DNA of 46,273 nucleotides. It comes from Caldilineaceae bacterium. GTDB lineage: Bacteria > Chloroflexota > Anaerolineae > Caldilineales > Caldilineaceae. Within the stretch, counting starts at the first letter, position 1; each line of letters opens with the position of its first letter. Below the pieces are notes generated by a model that searched no databases, was not told the origin of the DNA, and was given only the letters and a program-made list of their open reading frames with translations. The stretch lies in NCBI GenBank assembly GCA_022824685.1, contig JAJDZJ010000239.1:1-46273 (forward strand), written 5' to 3'. Below are positions 14,088 to 22,506 of the stretch, piece by piece. Made by a program: the position numbers and the translations under genes.

Positions 14088-15545
14088 TTAGGCCTTTACC
14101 AGGGCCTGCTGGTACATGCCCTCATAGCCGCGCCGCTGTTCAGCTTCCGTCAGGCCGCGATTCACTTCGACGTCATACTTGCCCGCCAACAGCTCCCGGT
14201 AGAATCCATAATCGACACCCTTCACTTTCTCGTCGTCGGGGAAACGGTGATAGTTTTCCCGGCTCATCAGGCTTTTGCCTTCGGCGATCAGTTGAAAGCC
14301 CAGCGCTGAGCCCGGATACGGCGCGTAGTAGGAGATGGAGGGAAAGACCCGCTTCATCCGCTTAAGCATGCGCATCGTCTTGAAGGCATCTTCATCCGTT
14401 TCCCCGGGGATGCCCAGCATAATGTTGGACCAGAAGACTGGGGGCTCCTTGCCTTCCGCCTCCATCTCGTCGCCAAGGCGGTTAACGAGATCGATAGCGT
14501 AGTCGTTGTCCTCTTCGGTGCATTCCTTGTTGAGCAGCTTCAAGATGCGGTCGCTGCCAGACTCGAAGCCGATGGAAATCAGGTTCCAGTTGGTCTCCCG
14601 CACGAGCGCCGTGAACAGCTCGGGCCACTGGCGAACCGTGTCTGCGCGGGCGGCCGCCCAGTAGGGCCACACTCGGTTGGCCCGGCGAGGATACTCTTGT
14701 ATCCATTCCTGCAGCCACTTCGGGTTCTGGAAGAACATCGAGTCGTGAATGACGACGGAGCCCACACCGTACTTCTCATCGAGCGCATTTAGCTCGTCGA
14801 TGATCATGCTCACCGGACGACGGCCCATGTTGGGAATGTAGGAGGCCTCGTTGCAGAACACGCACTGCCAGGGGCAGACGCGGCTCGTGATAATCGTGGC
14901 AACCGGCGGCGGGCCCCAGCCGCACTCCGGTTCCATCGGCCAGTTGAAGTTCCGCTCCAGCTTGCTAACCCGAACTGCCCGCCGCGGGCGCCCAATCGCC
15001 AGCGCTTCCTTCCAACTGGCCGGTTTGGGCCACAGTTCGCGGTTGATCTGCGGCCAGTCGGCCATCGAGCGGGAGCCCTGCCCCATGAATACTCTTGAAA
15101 AACTGTCCGGATCTCGCACCAGATCGAGGATCACTTCCTCTCCTGCTCCCTGGCAGATCTTGTCAAATGCCTCAACCTCGGCCATCTCGTCCGGCGCGAC
15201 CGTTGCGTGCATGCCGCCGGCCAAAACCAGACCATCCGGATTGATCTCTTTGAAAATCTGGGCGGCCTTTAACGCCACCGGGAATGTGTAGCTGCGCACA
15301 TTCATCAGCGCCATCTTGTAACCCCGCAGCTTTGGCGCCAGTTGTTCCCAGCTGGTCACCGCCCGCGTGGACACAATGTCGGTCTCGATGCCGTTGTTGT
15401 GCATGATCGTCCGCAGCAGCCCGAGCCCGTGATCCTGCCACTGCTCGTGGGGCCCCTGTGGATAGACCAGGTCACCCAAATCGCCCAGATCGATCCAGAC
15501 AATATCATTCTTTCGTACTTTGCTCGGGGGCCAGATCGATTTCAA
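14088..15545 (-). CDS. B12-binding-type radical SAM protein
   Basis: A 485-residue enzyme with an N-terminal cobalamin-binding-like Rossmann region (about 10-150, containing GLVLAGGMHATVAPDE but lacking the histidine of DxHxxG). A radical SAM core follows with CPWQCVFC (C224, C228, C231), the CX3CX2C ligand set for the [4Fe-4S] cluster. GFESGSDRILKLLNKECTEEDN and IMLGIPGETDED are typical of the Elp3/MiaB/NifB-like subgroup. The class includes methyltransferases, ring-forming enzymes and lipid-modifying enzymes; the substrate is not readable. The start is TTG at 15545, supported by GAGGAG 6 bases upstream. It lies 41 bp after the rhodanese gene on the same strand. Confidence 0.87.
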   Translation of the reverse strand: MKSIWPPSKVRKNDIVWIDLGDLGDLVYPQGPHEQWQDHGLGLLRTIMHNNGIETDIVSTRAVTSWEQLAPKLRGYKMALMNVRSYTFPVALKAAQIFKEINPDGLVLAGGMHATVAPDEMAEVEAFDKICQGAGEEVILDLVRDPDSFSRVFMGQGSRSMADWPQINRELWPKPASWKEALAIGRPRRAVRVSKLERNFNWPMEPECGWGPPPVATIITSRVCPWQCVFCNEASYIPNMGRRPVSMIIDELNALDEKYGVGSVVIHDSMFFQNPKWLQEWIQEYPRRANRVWPYWAAARADTVRQWPELFTALVRETNWNLISIGFESGSDRILKLLNKECTEEDNDYAIDLVNRLGDEMEAEGKEPPVFWSNIMLGIPGETDEDAFKTMRMLKRMKRVFPSISYYAPYPGSALGFQLIAEGKSLMSRENYHRFPDDEKVKGVDYGFYRELLAGKYDVEVNRGLTEAEQRRGYEGMYQQALVKA

Positions 15546-15586
15546 CAGTATCTCCTCATTCCTCCTCAGAAGACGCGGTCAACACT

Positions 15587-15958
15587 CTACATGCTTGTGT
15601 ACTGGCCGACCGATTCGTCGATCTCTTCGGCCCAGGCATCTATGCCACCGGCCATGCTGACGGCGTTAGACCAGCCCTGCTGGCGCAAGAACACGGTAAC
15701 CTGCGCGCTGCGCAGTCCTTTGTGGCAGAACAGGACAACCTCGGCCTGCTTATCCTGGCTCAACGCCTCCGGCAGGGCCTCCAGCCGGCGCTCGCGCAGT
15801 TCACTCAAGGGCATGCTGATGAACGCGCCGTCCGGCAGGCTGGCCAATTCCAACTCATTGGGTTCCCGCACATCCACCAAATGGAATTGCTCGCCTTCCC
15901 GCTGCTTCTCTGCGACATCGCGTACACTAACTTCAGGCGCGCCATATGGGTTGGGCAT
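15587..15958 (-). CDS. Rhodanese-like domain protein
   Basis: A 123-residue single-domain rhodanese. The active loop CHKGLRS (C78) carries the persulfide cysteine and fits the six-residue C-x-x-G-x-R pattern of sulfurtransferases. HLVDVREPNELELASLPDG and MAGGIDAWAEEID are the conserved flanking blocks. It probably relays sulfur, possibly for the Fe-S or molybdopterin pathways represented just upstream (ErpA-type protein, MoaA). That link is inferred from position. Confidence 0.92.
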   Translation of the reverse strand: MPNPYGAPEVSVRDVAEKQREGEQFHLVDVREPNELELASLPDGAFISMPLSELRERRLEALPEALSQDKQAEVVLFCHKGLRSAQVTVFLRQQGWSNAVSMAGGIDAWAEEIDESVGQYTSM

Positions 15959-16045
15959 CGTATCTACTCACTGTTTCTTGTTACGGATTGCGACTAAAGA
16001 TGGGGAATGGATATTCTGAGAAGTGGCAGAACTTCCTTCCGGCAA

Positions 16046-16438
16046 CTAAAAGTCGGCGGGATCAATTGGTTGGCGGCCGCCGAACCCGGCATGCACATCA
16101 TGCCAAAAGGAAAGCTCCTCTTCACCATGTTTCCAGCAAAGATAAACCTCCCGCCCATTGCGAATCGACAGGAAATCAATCAGGCCCTGATCAATGTCCT
16201 TCACCAGGATCCCCATTTCCAGAATTCCCTTAACGCCGGACTCCAGTTTGTCGAAATGGGTATAGACTTCGCCGGCGGCAGCGTTGCCCCCATTTTGGGC
16301 CGCCTTTTGCAATACAGGCCAGATCTCAGGCCGCAAGCGCAAGATTTCACTGCGCGCCTCCTGCACCTGGGCCATCAACGCCTTTACAATGGGGAGCGCG
16401 GCCTTCGCCTCCCTCAAGGTGTAGTATCGTGCCTGCAT
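16046..16438 (-). CDS. DUF2203 family protein
   Basis: A 130-residue protein starting MQARYYTLREAKAALPIVKA, the family opening. It contains the conserved C-terminal block VKDIDQGLIDFLSIRNGREV, then YLCWKHGEEELSFWHDVHAG, characteristic of DUF2203. The first half is a helical region. Function unknown. The ATG at 16438 is preferred over 16462 because GGAG precedes it by 5 bases. Confidence 0.9.
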   Translation of the reverse strand: MQARYYTLREAKAALPIVKALMAQVQEARSEILRLRPEIWPVLQKAAQNGGNAAAGEVYTHFDKLESGVKGILEMGILVKDIDQGLIDFLSIRNGREVYLCWKHGEEELSFWHDVHAGFGGRQPIDPADF

Positions 16439-16557
16439 GGCACTCCGTTCCGGGCAAGCCAAGGGTCTGCAAACCAGCCGCCCGCGCTAACGACGGGCGA
16501 CTGGCGTTCTGATACCCCAACTCCTACCGCTGCAAATTTGAATTCATCCAGCCGCGA

Positions 16558-16974
16558 CTAGCTGCCGCAGCCGCTCCCGCAACCGGCGCCCGCGGCAGCG
16601 CCCGCCGGCGCGCCATTGGTCCGGAAGCTGCTCCCGCAGCCGCACGAGCTGACAGCGTTCGGATTCTCAATGTGGAATCCTCCGCCCATCAGGTTATCGA
16701 TATAGTCAATGCTGGAACCGCCAACGTACAGGAAGCTGGTCGGATCTATTACCACACGCAGCCCAAACTGCTCGAAGACCTGGTCCGACTCTTGGACGTC
16801 GTCGTCAAAGGTCATGCCGTACTGCATCCCTCCACAGCCGCCGCCCTTCACAAAAACGCGCAACGCGTGTGACTCGCGCAGGCCCTTCTGATCCAGAATG
16901 CCGCCCAGCTTATCGGCAGCCATCTCAGTCAGTGTTACGACATTCGTGCTTGTGTCAGTGAGGGTAATGTCCAT
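16558..16974 (-). CDS. Iron-sulfur cluster insertion protein, ErpA/IscA (HesB) family
   Basis: A 138-residue A-type Fe-S carrier. The three conserved cysteines are in place: C47 in GGGCGGMQYG, and C111 and C113 in SSCGCGSSF. It accepts or stores a [2Fe-2S]/[4Fe-4S] cluster and hands it to apo-enzymes, such as the radical SAM proteins encoded beside it. Relative to the usual 105-120 residues it has an extra tail ending GAGCGSGCGS with two more cysteines. AGGAGAG precedes the ATG. The moaA stop is 224 bp upstream. Confidence 0.92.
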   Translation of the reverse strand: MDITLTDTSTNVVTLTEMAADKLGGILDQKGLRESHALRVFVKGGGCGGMQYGMTFDDDVQESDQVFEQFGLRVVIDPTSFLYVGGSSIDYIDNLMGGGFHIENPNAVSSCGCGSSFRTNGAPAGAAAGAGCGSGCGS

Positions 16975-17197
16975 CGAACTCTCCTTAAGTGAATAAATGT
17001 TTCCGACCTGGCTGGTTTGTCAAATTATCGACGCCAGTTGGTGATTTTCCTTCTATAACCGATCACAGGATGATTCCAAAAGGCACAAAGCTTAACGCTA
17101 TAGCAGCGACGACCACTCTCTGATGCCCTGGACAGGCCACTGTCGCAGTCCACCTCTCCTACGGGCGCCCGCCACCGCTTCCCACGCCGCTGAAGCC

Positions 17198-18328
17198 TTA
17201 GCCACCGATCTGGTTCATCGCCCGATCGTCGGCGAATACCCCCGACGCAAGCCCGTGTCCCCACGGCTTGTGGAAGGCGCCCTCCTGCATCAGCCTGCGT
17301 ATCTTATCGAAACCGGCCCCCGCGCGCAAAGGGGTCAGCAGGTCAACCTCGTCATCCCGCAAAAGACATAGACGCAACTTGCCGTCCGCCGTCAACCGAA
17401 CGCGGCCGCAGCCCTGGCAGAATGGCTCGGTCACGCTGCTGATAAAGCCCAGGGTGCCCGTCGCCCCGGGAATCCGGAATGGTCGGCTGGGATCAATGAA
17501 ATCGTAGCTGGCCTCTTCCAACGGGCCAAAGACCGACTCGACCTTCTCCTGAATCTCGCGGAATGAGACGACGTTGCTCAGCTGAAAGTCGCTGACCTCG
17601 CCAAAAGGCATCATCTCGATGAAGCGAACTTCCCACTCCTTCTTCAGGGTGAGCCGGGCCAGGTCGATCACATCCTCCTCGTTGAAGCCGCGAGTGACGA
17701 CACAGTTTAGCTTGACGGGCCGCAGACCGGCTCGCTCCGCTGCCTCGATGCCTCGCCAGACGTCGTCAACGTCGCCCCAGCGCGTGATGCGGCGAAAACG
17801 TTCAGGATCTACCGTATCGATGCTAATGTTGACCCGGTTCAGACCTGCATCGGCCAGCGGCTGGGCCAATTCATCCAGGAGCAATGCGTTAGTCGTCATC
17901 GCTACGTCTTCGACACCGGGCACTGTGTTTATGCGGCGCACAAGGTCCACGACACCAGGGCGGATGGTCGGCTCGCCGCCTGTAAGGCGAATCTTGTCCA
18001 CCCCCAGGCTGGCAGCGACTTTGACAAGATAGATTATTTCCTCATCCGACATCAGTTCATGACGCGGTCGGAACTGCATATGTTCCGGCATACAGTAGAC
18101 GCAGCGCAGATTGCAGGCGTCTGTCAGGCTAATGCGCAGGTAGCGGACACGGCGGCCGTAGCTGTCATGGGTCGGTTCGGTCATTGCGGCCAAGGCGTCC
18201 GCGCCCGGCAGAGGCGACAAGGTCACATTGCCGTATTTCGTCCGATGTTTTTGCCCGTTTTGCCTGGCGCCTGCCTCTTCAACCAGCGGCAGCTCCGGCA
18301 GATTCAGGTTACGCGTTGTCGCTGGCAT
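17198..18328 (-). CDS. moaA: GTP 3',8-cyclase MoaA
   Basis: The first enzyme of molybdenum-cofactor synthesis, converting GTP to 3',8-cyclo-7,8-dihydro-GTP with two [4Fe-4S] clusters. The radical SAM cluster motif is CNLRCVYC after RISLTD. The C-terminal cluster motif is CQGCGRVRLTADGKLRLC (CX2CX13C). The protein ends in the double glycine QIGG that activates GTP cyclisation. From 18328 it is 376 residues; the family's usual beginning corresponds to the ATG at 18184 (MTEPTHDSYGRRVRYLRIS, 328 residues). The extra 48 residues are unmatched, so either start is possible. The upstream start overlaps the regulator gene by 20 bp, indicating one operon. No other moa gene is in the window. Confidence 0.95.
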   Translation of the reverse strand: MPATTRNLNLPELPLVEEAGARQNGQKHRTKYGNVTLSPLPGADALAAMTEPTHDSYGRRVRYLRISLTDACNLRCVYCMPEHMQFRPRHELMSDEEIIYLVKVAASLGVDKIRLTGGEPTIRPGVVDLVRRINTVPGVEDVAMTTNALLLDELAQPLADAGLNRVNISIDTVDPERFRRITRWGDVDDVWRGIEAAERAGLRPVKLNCVVTRGFNEEDVIDLARLTLKKEWEVRFIEMMPFGEVSDFQLSNVVSFREIQEKVESVFGPLEEASYDFIDPSRPFRIPGATGTLGFISSVTEPFCQGCGRVRLTADGKLRLCLLRDDEVDLLTPLRAGAGFDKIRRLMQEGAFHKPWGHGLASGVFADDRAMNQIGG

Positions 18329-19022
18329 AGCTGTCGATTCCAGGGAAGGAACGCTCGTGCTCCGAAACAGTCAATTCCACATTCTGCGTTAGGGCCGTTT
18401 GCCCGTCTACATCCGTCTGCACGCGAAAGCTGCAACAGGTGGCGCCGTCGGCAATGGCCTGCACACATTCACAACTTTGGCCGCTCAACGATTCCACCAG
18501 CGCGAGGTCCATGCAGCAGAGCTCCTTGTGCTCAGCGGCCACACCAGTATAGGGGCAATTGTGCGTGCGCAGCGTGCCACTTGTCGGCTCCCACTGCGCC
18601 AGATATCCCCTTTCATTGAGGAAGGCGACCACCTTCCCCATCCGCTCATCCAACTCCTCATCGGACGAGCTTTGCAGCGTGACCGGTTGCGCCATCTCTT
18701 CCGCTAGTGTGCGAAAGCAGCCTTCAATCTTCTCCGGTGGCAGCATCTGCTTCATCTGGCGAACGACGCCGGCGGTAAGAAGAGCGAAATTGTCGGGAAA
18801 GTGGGACTCCGCATTCTCCGTCAGAGAATAGAGTTTTTGCGGCCGTCCAACTCGCCGCCGCGCCTCGGCCTGTGAAACTGTGATGAGATTGTCCGAGAGC
18901 AGGATGTCCAGATGATACCTTACCGAAATCGGAGCCAGGTCGAGACTTTCTGCCAGCGCGCCGACTGTGGCCTGGCCACTCTGCTTCAATATATCAAGAA
19001 TGCGGCTGCGAACTGTCTGCAC
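18309..19022 (-). CDS. SufR-like winged-helix Fe-S sensing regulator
   Basis: A 237-residue regulator. Residues 1-70 are a DeoR/ArsR-type winged helix (RILDILKQSGQATVGALAES and APISVRYHLDIL, with the wing at RRRVGRPQKLYSLTE). The C-terminal half has a cysteine set C156, C169/C170, C184/C186 and C196/C197. Its spacing is close to the C-X12-C-X13-C-X14-C cluster site of SufR, the repressor of Fe-S assembly genes. It is the first gene of an operon with moaA and lies upstream of an ErpA-type gene, both Fe-S related. The start is GTG at 19022 with GGAAGG about 6 bases ahead. Confidence 0.82.
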   Translation of the reverse strand: MQTVRSRILDILKQSGQATVGALAESLDLAPISVRYHLDILLSDNLITVSQAEARRRVGRPQKLYSLTENAESHFPDNFALLTAGVVRQMKQMLPPEKIEGCFRTLAEEMAQPVTLQSSSDEELDERMGKVVAFLNERGYLAQWEPTSGTLRTHNCPYTGVAAEHKELCCMDLALVESLSGQSCECVQAIADGATCCSFRVQTDVDGQTALTQNVELTVSEHERSFPGIDSYASDNA

Positions 19023-19061
19023 CTGAACCTTCCATCGCTAAGAGCGGGCACGTATACCCCT

Positions 19062-19117
19062 ATAGTAGCAAGGATTGGCCCCCTTGTCAAACATTTTTAT
19101 GAATAAATTCATAAAAA
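19062..19117 (-). promoter_or_regulatory. Sigma-70-type promoter and dyad operator for regulator-moaA operon
   Basis: On the minus strand TTGACA (19085-19090) and TACTAT (19062-19067) are separated by exactly 17 bases, about 40 bp before the GTG of the regulator. Directly upstream, 19094-19117 is a perfect dyad with 11-base arms TTTTTATGAAT/ATTCATAAAAA around AA. Its place next to the -35 box makes it the obvious candidate binding site for the SufR-like regulator, implying autoregulation. Confidence 0.8.
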
Positions 19118-20001
19118 AACCTTACGGACTTACTTTCGTGTGTCGGGTACCCTTATTGCATGCGTAAAGATGATTTACAAAGAGCTTCTTTGGCCAGAGA
19201 GCGATATCGAAGTAAGACCGGTTCCGGTCTGCGGATTTCTGACGACCTCCGATGTAGGGCCAACAATAGCCGCTACCTTACCTTGGGGTGACCTAGCCGG
19301 CGACCGGGGTGGGTAAGAGTTGGTCCCGCGTTCCGCTGTTGCGCCCGAACGGCAGTGGTCAGTGGGTGGCGGGGCGTGCGGGCTATTGTTTGAACGGGGA
19401 ATTGGGGGGACTTTAGGGATTTTGAAGTTGGTTGTTGACTCTTGAGCGAGGGACGGAGCAAAAGTGGCCCATGCTTGGGGCTGCCTCAGGGAATCCACGC
19501 TGACGCCTGCCGTCCGCCTCCCTTGGCTACTCCAAATCCGTACTGCACACGCCGAATCTTGCTCCTTGACGACCCTGTTCCGGTGCGCTACAATAGCTCT
19601 ACCTTTAAGGTGGCCACAGGGAAATGGGGCCGTGAAGCAAAGATGCCGATCTCAAGCTCATGTTCGCGTTCACACGGTTACCTGACAGAGATTCAAGCTG
19701 AAGTAGCCCACAGATGGAGCCCAGTGGTCAGTTACTAATCTTGCGGCTGGCCTGAACAGAGCGCGAGCGGTTCCTCAACTCCTACAAGATTCACCTCCCG
19801 ATGTTTTCGTCAAACGAATTGGCCTTTGCAGCGTATACGTGAACAGGGTTGGCACACCGCCGACTTCAGATGTAAGATTGACTAGGCGCATGTTGCAGTT
19901 TTGCGAACCGGTTTTCTACACTGCGCACGGTCCACATGGCCTTCCCAGACACCTAATCAACCTAGATTCCAGTATCAAATTCACCACGAGAAAGAGACCC
20001 T
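19118..20001. other. Long intergenic region without protein gene
   Basis: About 880 bp between the regulator promoter and the secreted Ig-like protein. Short open frames here (for example 19442-19738) have no recognisable protein character. The one clear signal is a plus-strand promoter with a palindrome at 19566-19611. Confidence 0.5.
19566..19611 (+). promoter_or_regulatory. Strong promoter with overlapping palindrome, possible untranslated RNA start
   Basis: TTGACG (19566-19571) and TACAAT (19589-19594) are spaced by 17 bases on the plus strand. The perfect palindrome ACCTTTAAGGT (19601-19611) sits at the expected transcription start. The next credible start codon is 408 bp away at 20002. 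The transcript would therefore have a very long leader or be a non-coding RNA. Confidence 0.5.
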
Positions 20002-20787
20002 ATGATCACCCAGTGTCGCGGCGACTTTGCCCAATTCCTGTTTGACCGAATCCATATAGGCTCGCGTCTTATCCGTATTCTTGCGTTTGCGCTGCTGCTG
20101 TCTCTGGCAATGCTGGCATTCGCCTTCACGCCTACATTCGCGCAGTCTCCTCCTTCCCCGAACATTCTGGTCGACGACTACGTTTCCGTCCCCAAGAACG
20201 GCAGCGTTGAAGTGGAAGTTTTGGGCAATGACACACTGCCGGAATTTCGCAGCTTCGATTTCACTGGACCGGAAAACGGAAGGATTACAACATTTTCCAG
20301 CAATGCGTTTCGAAAAACGCTGGCCTTCACATACAGGCCCAAGGCGGACTATGTTGGCCAAGACAGTTTTAGCTATCGCATCTCTGACAACAGTGGCAGG
20401 ACGCTGCACGCAACTGTTTTCATTTCCGTTTTTGCAGCGCTTGATTGCTCTACCTGTCTCATCAGCCACGCTGGCACGCCCGTCAACATTACGATAGGCG
20501 GAGATGGGGCATTCAACTTCAAATTTATCGGCGACGATGGCGTAGCATCAGGGCCGGTACTCCCTCCAGTGCGGGAGTTGGCGGAAGAACACCAGTCTGA
20601 ATCGGGCAACATCGTCCTGTACGAGGGATTGAACACAATTTCGGGCGCGCCGGTTGTCGTCAGCTATCTTGCCGCTGACCAGGTTCTCCACGTGAACACG
20701 TCTTACCTGGACCGGCACAACGGGACCATGAAGCCCTACATCTTCGTGATCGACGTGGACGACGAAGTCTCTCACTGGGAGTGGTAG
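20002..20787 (+). CDS. Secreted protein with cadherin/Ig-like domain
   Basis: A 261-residue exported protein. Residues about 20-48 are a signal peptide (LIRILAFALLLSLAMLAFAF, then TPTFAQS). Residues 50-145 form a Big_9/VCBS-type Ig-like domain: DDYVSVPKNGSVEVEVLGND and YVGQDSFSYRISDNSGRTL are its signatures. The C-terminal part (about 150-261) is beta-rich and includes a possible disulfide pair (DCSTCLIS). It may bind surfaces or glycans; it stands directly upstream of the sugar-uptake operon but 280 bp away, so a link is only positional. Confidence 0.72.
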   Translation: MITQCRGDFAQFLFDRIHIGSRLIRILAFALLLSLAMLAFAFTPTFAQSPPSPNILVDDYVSVPKNGSVEVEVLGNDTLPEFRSFDFTGPENGRITTFSSNAFRKTLAFTYRPKADYVGQDSFSYRISDNSGRTLHATVFISVFAALDCSTCLISHAGTPVNITIGGDGAFNFKFIGDDGVASGPVLPPVRELAEEHQSESGNIVLYEGLNTISGAPVVVSYLAADQVLHVNTSYLDRHNGTMKPYIFVIDVDDEVSHWEW

Positions 20788-21068
20788 TCGTTGAGGGCCG
20801 CCACGCAGCGGCGGGAGACCCTTGCGCCCAGGTTTGTACAAGGCAGTGAGGCGCAGGCGCCCTTTTGACCCGGTAGACATTGTGTCCAGAGAGGAACAGC
20901 CGCCGAGAGACGACCAACAAGTAAGGGAGGTGCGTTCTTTGCCAAACGGAAGTCCACATAACCGTGCTTCGATGGAGCTGAAGACGACATAGGCTTGGTC
21001 GCGCTCGCGACAAGCCTGGCCGTGACCGGTCTTGGCCGCGGCCCATCCCAAACTCAAAGGGGGAGAAA

Positions 21069-22442
21069 ATGTCTGATCCTCGAAATTCCCGCAAACAGTT
21101 GAGTCGACGCGGATTTTTGCGCGCCATGGCTATGGGCGCTGGCGGCGCCGCGCTGGCCGCATGTGTGATGCCTGAGGGGGCCATGCCCGCCGCAGAAGAG
21201 GCGGCATCACCGGTACAGGAAAACCTGCCGATCATCTATTGGTCGATGTTTGGCCTGCAGGAGGCCGCACAGGCGCAGAACCAGGTCGAGCGATTCAACG
21301 AACAAACAGGCGAAAACGCGATTTTCATGTCGATTGGCTGGGGCAATGTTACCCAGAAGGCTCAGGTCGCCATTCAGGGCGGCAACCCTCCCGACATGGT
21401 CTCACTCTGGTCGCAGGCTTATACTTGGGGACCCCGCGGTCTCTTGCTCCCGCTGGAAGACTATGCGGAGCGAGATGGATTTGACGGTGCGGGGTGGTCC
21501 AAGCCGGCCTGGGAAGCTCTATGGTCTGAAGGGCACCTTTGGGGTACCGGCCATACGCTCAACGTCTTTGCCCTGCACAGCAACAACACGCTGTACGAAG
21601 AGGCAGGGTTCAGCAGTGACAGCCCTCCTGAATCCTTCGCCGATCTAGATGTGATGGCTGAAGCGATGACCACATGGGATGACGATGGCAACATCACCCG
21701 GTTGGGTTTTCTTCCCTGGCTCCGCTCGGGCAGCCTTTGGCACTGGGGCTGGGCAAACGGCGCTCAGTTCTACGACGAGGAGACCGACACCATCACGGCC
21801 GGTTCAGAAGAGGCGTTGCTTTACACCCTTGAGTGGTTCAAGTCCTACGCCGACAAGTACGACATTGAAAAGATCGACCGCTACGTTTCAGGATTCGGCA
21901 ACCGCAGTTCTCTGACGGAAGACCCGTGGTATGTCGATAAGATCGTCATGCAGATCGATGGCAGTTGGAAGAGAAGCTGGATTCCCCGTTACGCCCCCGA
22001 TCTCGACTACAGCGTTTACAAGTCCCCGTATGGACCGGGATACAGTGAGCCGACAAGCCTCGTCGAAATCGGCGCGATGTTCAACGTTCCGAATGGGGCC
22101 AAGAATCCGGAGGGTGGCTGGCAACTGGCGCTGTTCATGGCCGGTAAGCAGCAGCAGATTGAGTTCGGCAATCTCGTCGGCGACGTCCCGCCATTGAACG
22201 AAGCCGCAAGAGATCCGGAGTTCCTCAATTCTCTTCCCTATAACGAACTGTATGTAGAGCTGACGGAGTCGGAAGGCGGCCGCGCCTGGCCGCGCATCCC
22301 GGTCCTGGAGCAGTACAAGACCGAGATTCGTCGCCTCCAGGACGAGGTCATTCACGGCCAGATCGATCCGCAACAGGGCTTGGACGAAATGACCGCCAAG
22401 CTGCAGCAGGAGTTGCAGGACTTCCGGCAGCAGGTAAGCTGA
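21069..22442 (+). CDS. Sugar ABC transporter substrate-binding lipoprotein
   Basis: A 457-residue extracellular solute-binding protein of the family-1 (MalE/UgpB-like) type. The N-terminus combines a twin-arginine motif (SRRGFLR, residues 12-18) with a lipobox ending LAAC at C32. This suggests folded export by Tat and lipid anchoring. IIYWSMFGLQEA starts the mature domain, and GGNPPDMVSLW and GSWKRSWIP are typical of sugar binders. AAAGGGGGAGAAA precedes the ATG. It heads a cluster with two permeases and a GH42 enzyme, so an oligosaccharide or galactoside is the likely ligand. Confidence 0.93.
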   Translation: MSDPRNSRKQLSRRGFLRAMAMGAGGAALAACVMPEGAMPAAEEAASPVQENLPIIYWSMFGLQEAAQAQNQVERFNEQTGENAIFMSIGWGNVTQKAQVAIQGGNPPDMVSLWSQAYTWGPRGLLLPLEDYAERDGFDGAGWSKPAWEALWSEGHLWGTGHTLNVFALHSNNTLYEEAGFSSDSPPESFADLDVMAEAMTTWDDDGNITRLGFLPWLRSGSLWHWGWANGAQFYDEETDTITAGSEEALLYTLEWFKSYADKYDIEKIDRYVSGFGNRSSLTEDPWYVDKIVMQIDGSWKRSWIPRYAPDLDYSVYKSPYGPGYSEPTSLVEIGAMFNVPNGAKNPEGGWQLALFMAGKQQQIEFGNLVGDVPPLNEAARDPEFLNSLPYNELYVELTESEGGRAWPRIPVLEQYKTEIRRLQDEVIHGQIDPQQGLDEMTAKLQQELQDFRQQVS

Positions 22443-22506
22443 TTCGGATATTCCTTTGACAGAACATCCCGGCGGGCCGGCAGGTCAGCCCGCCGGGAGA
22501 CTGGAG

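Noticed and set aside
19595..19790. 6S RNA, tmRNA or a known riboswitch
   Set aside because: I could not find the conserved boxes or a convincing closing stem; it is retained only as an unclassified transcript candidate.
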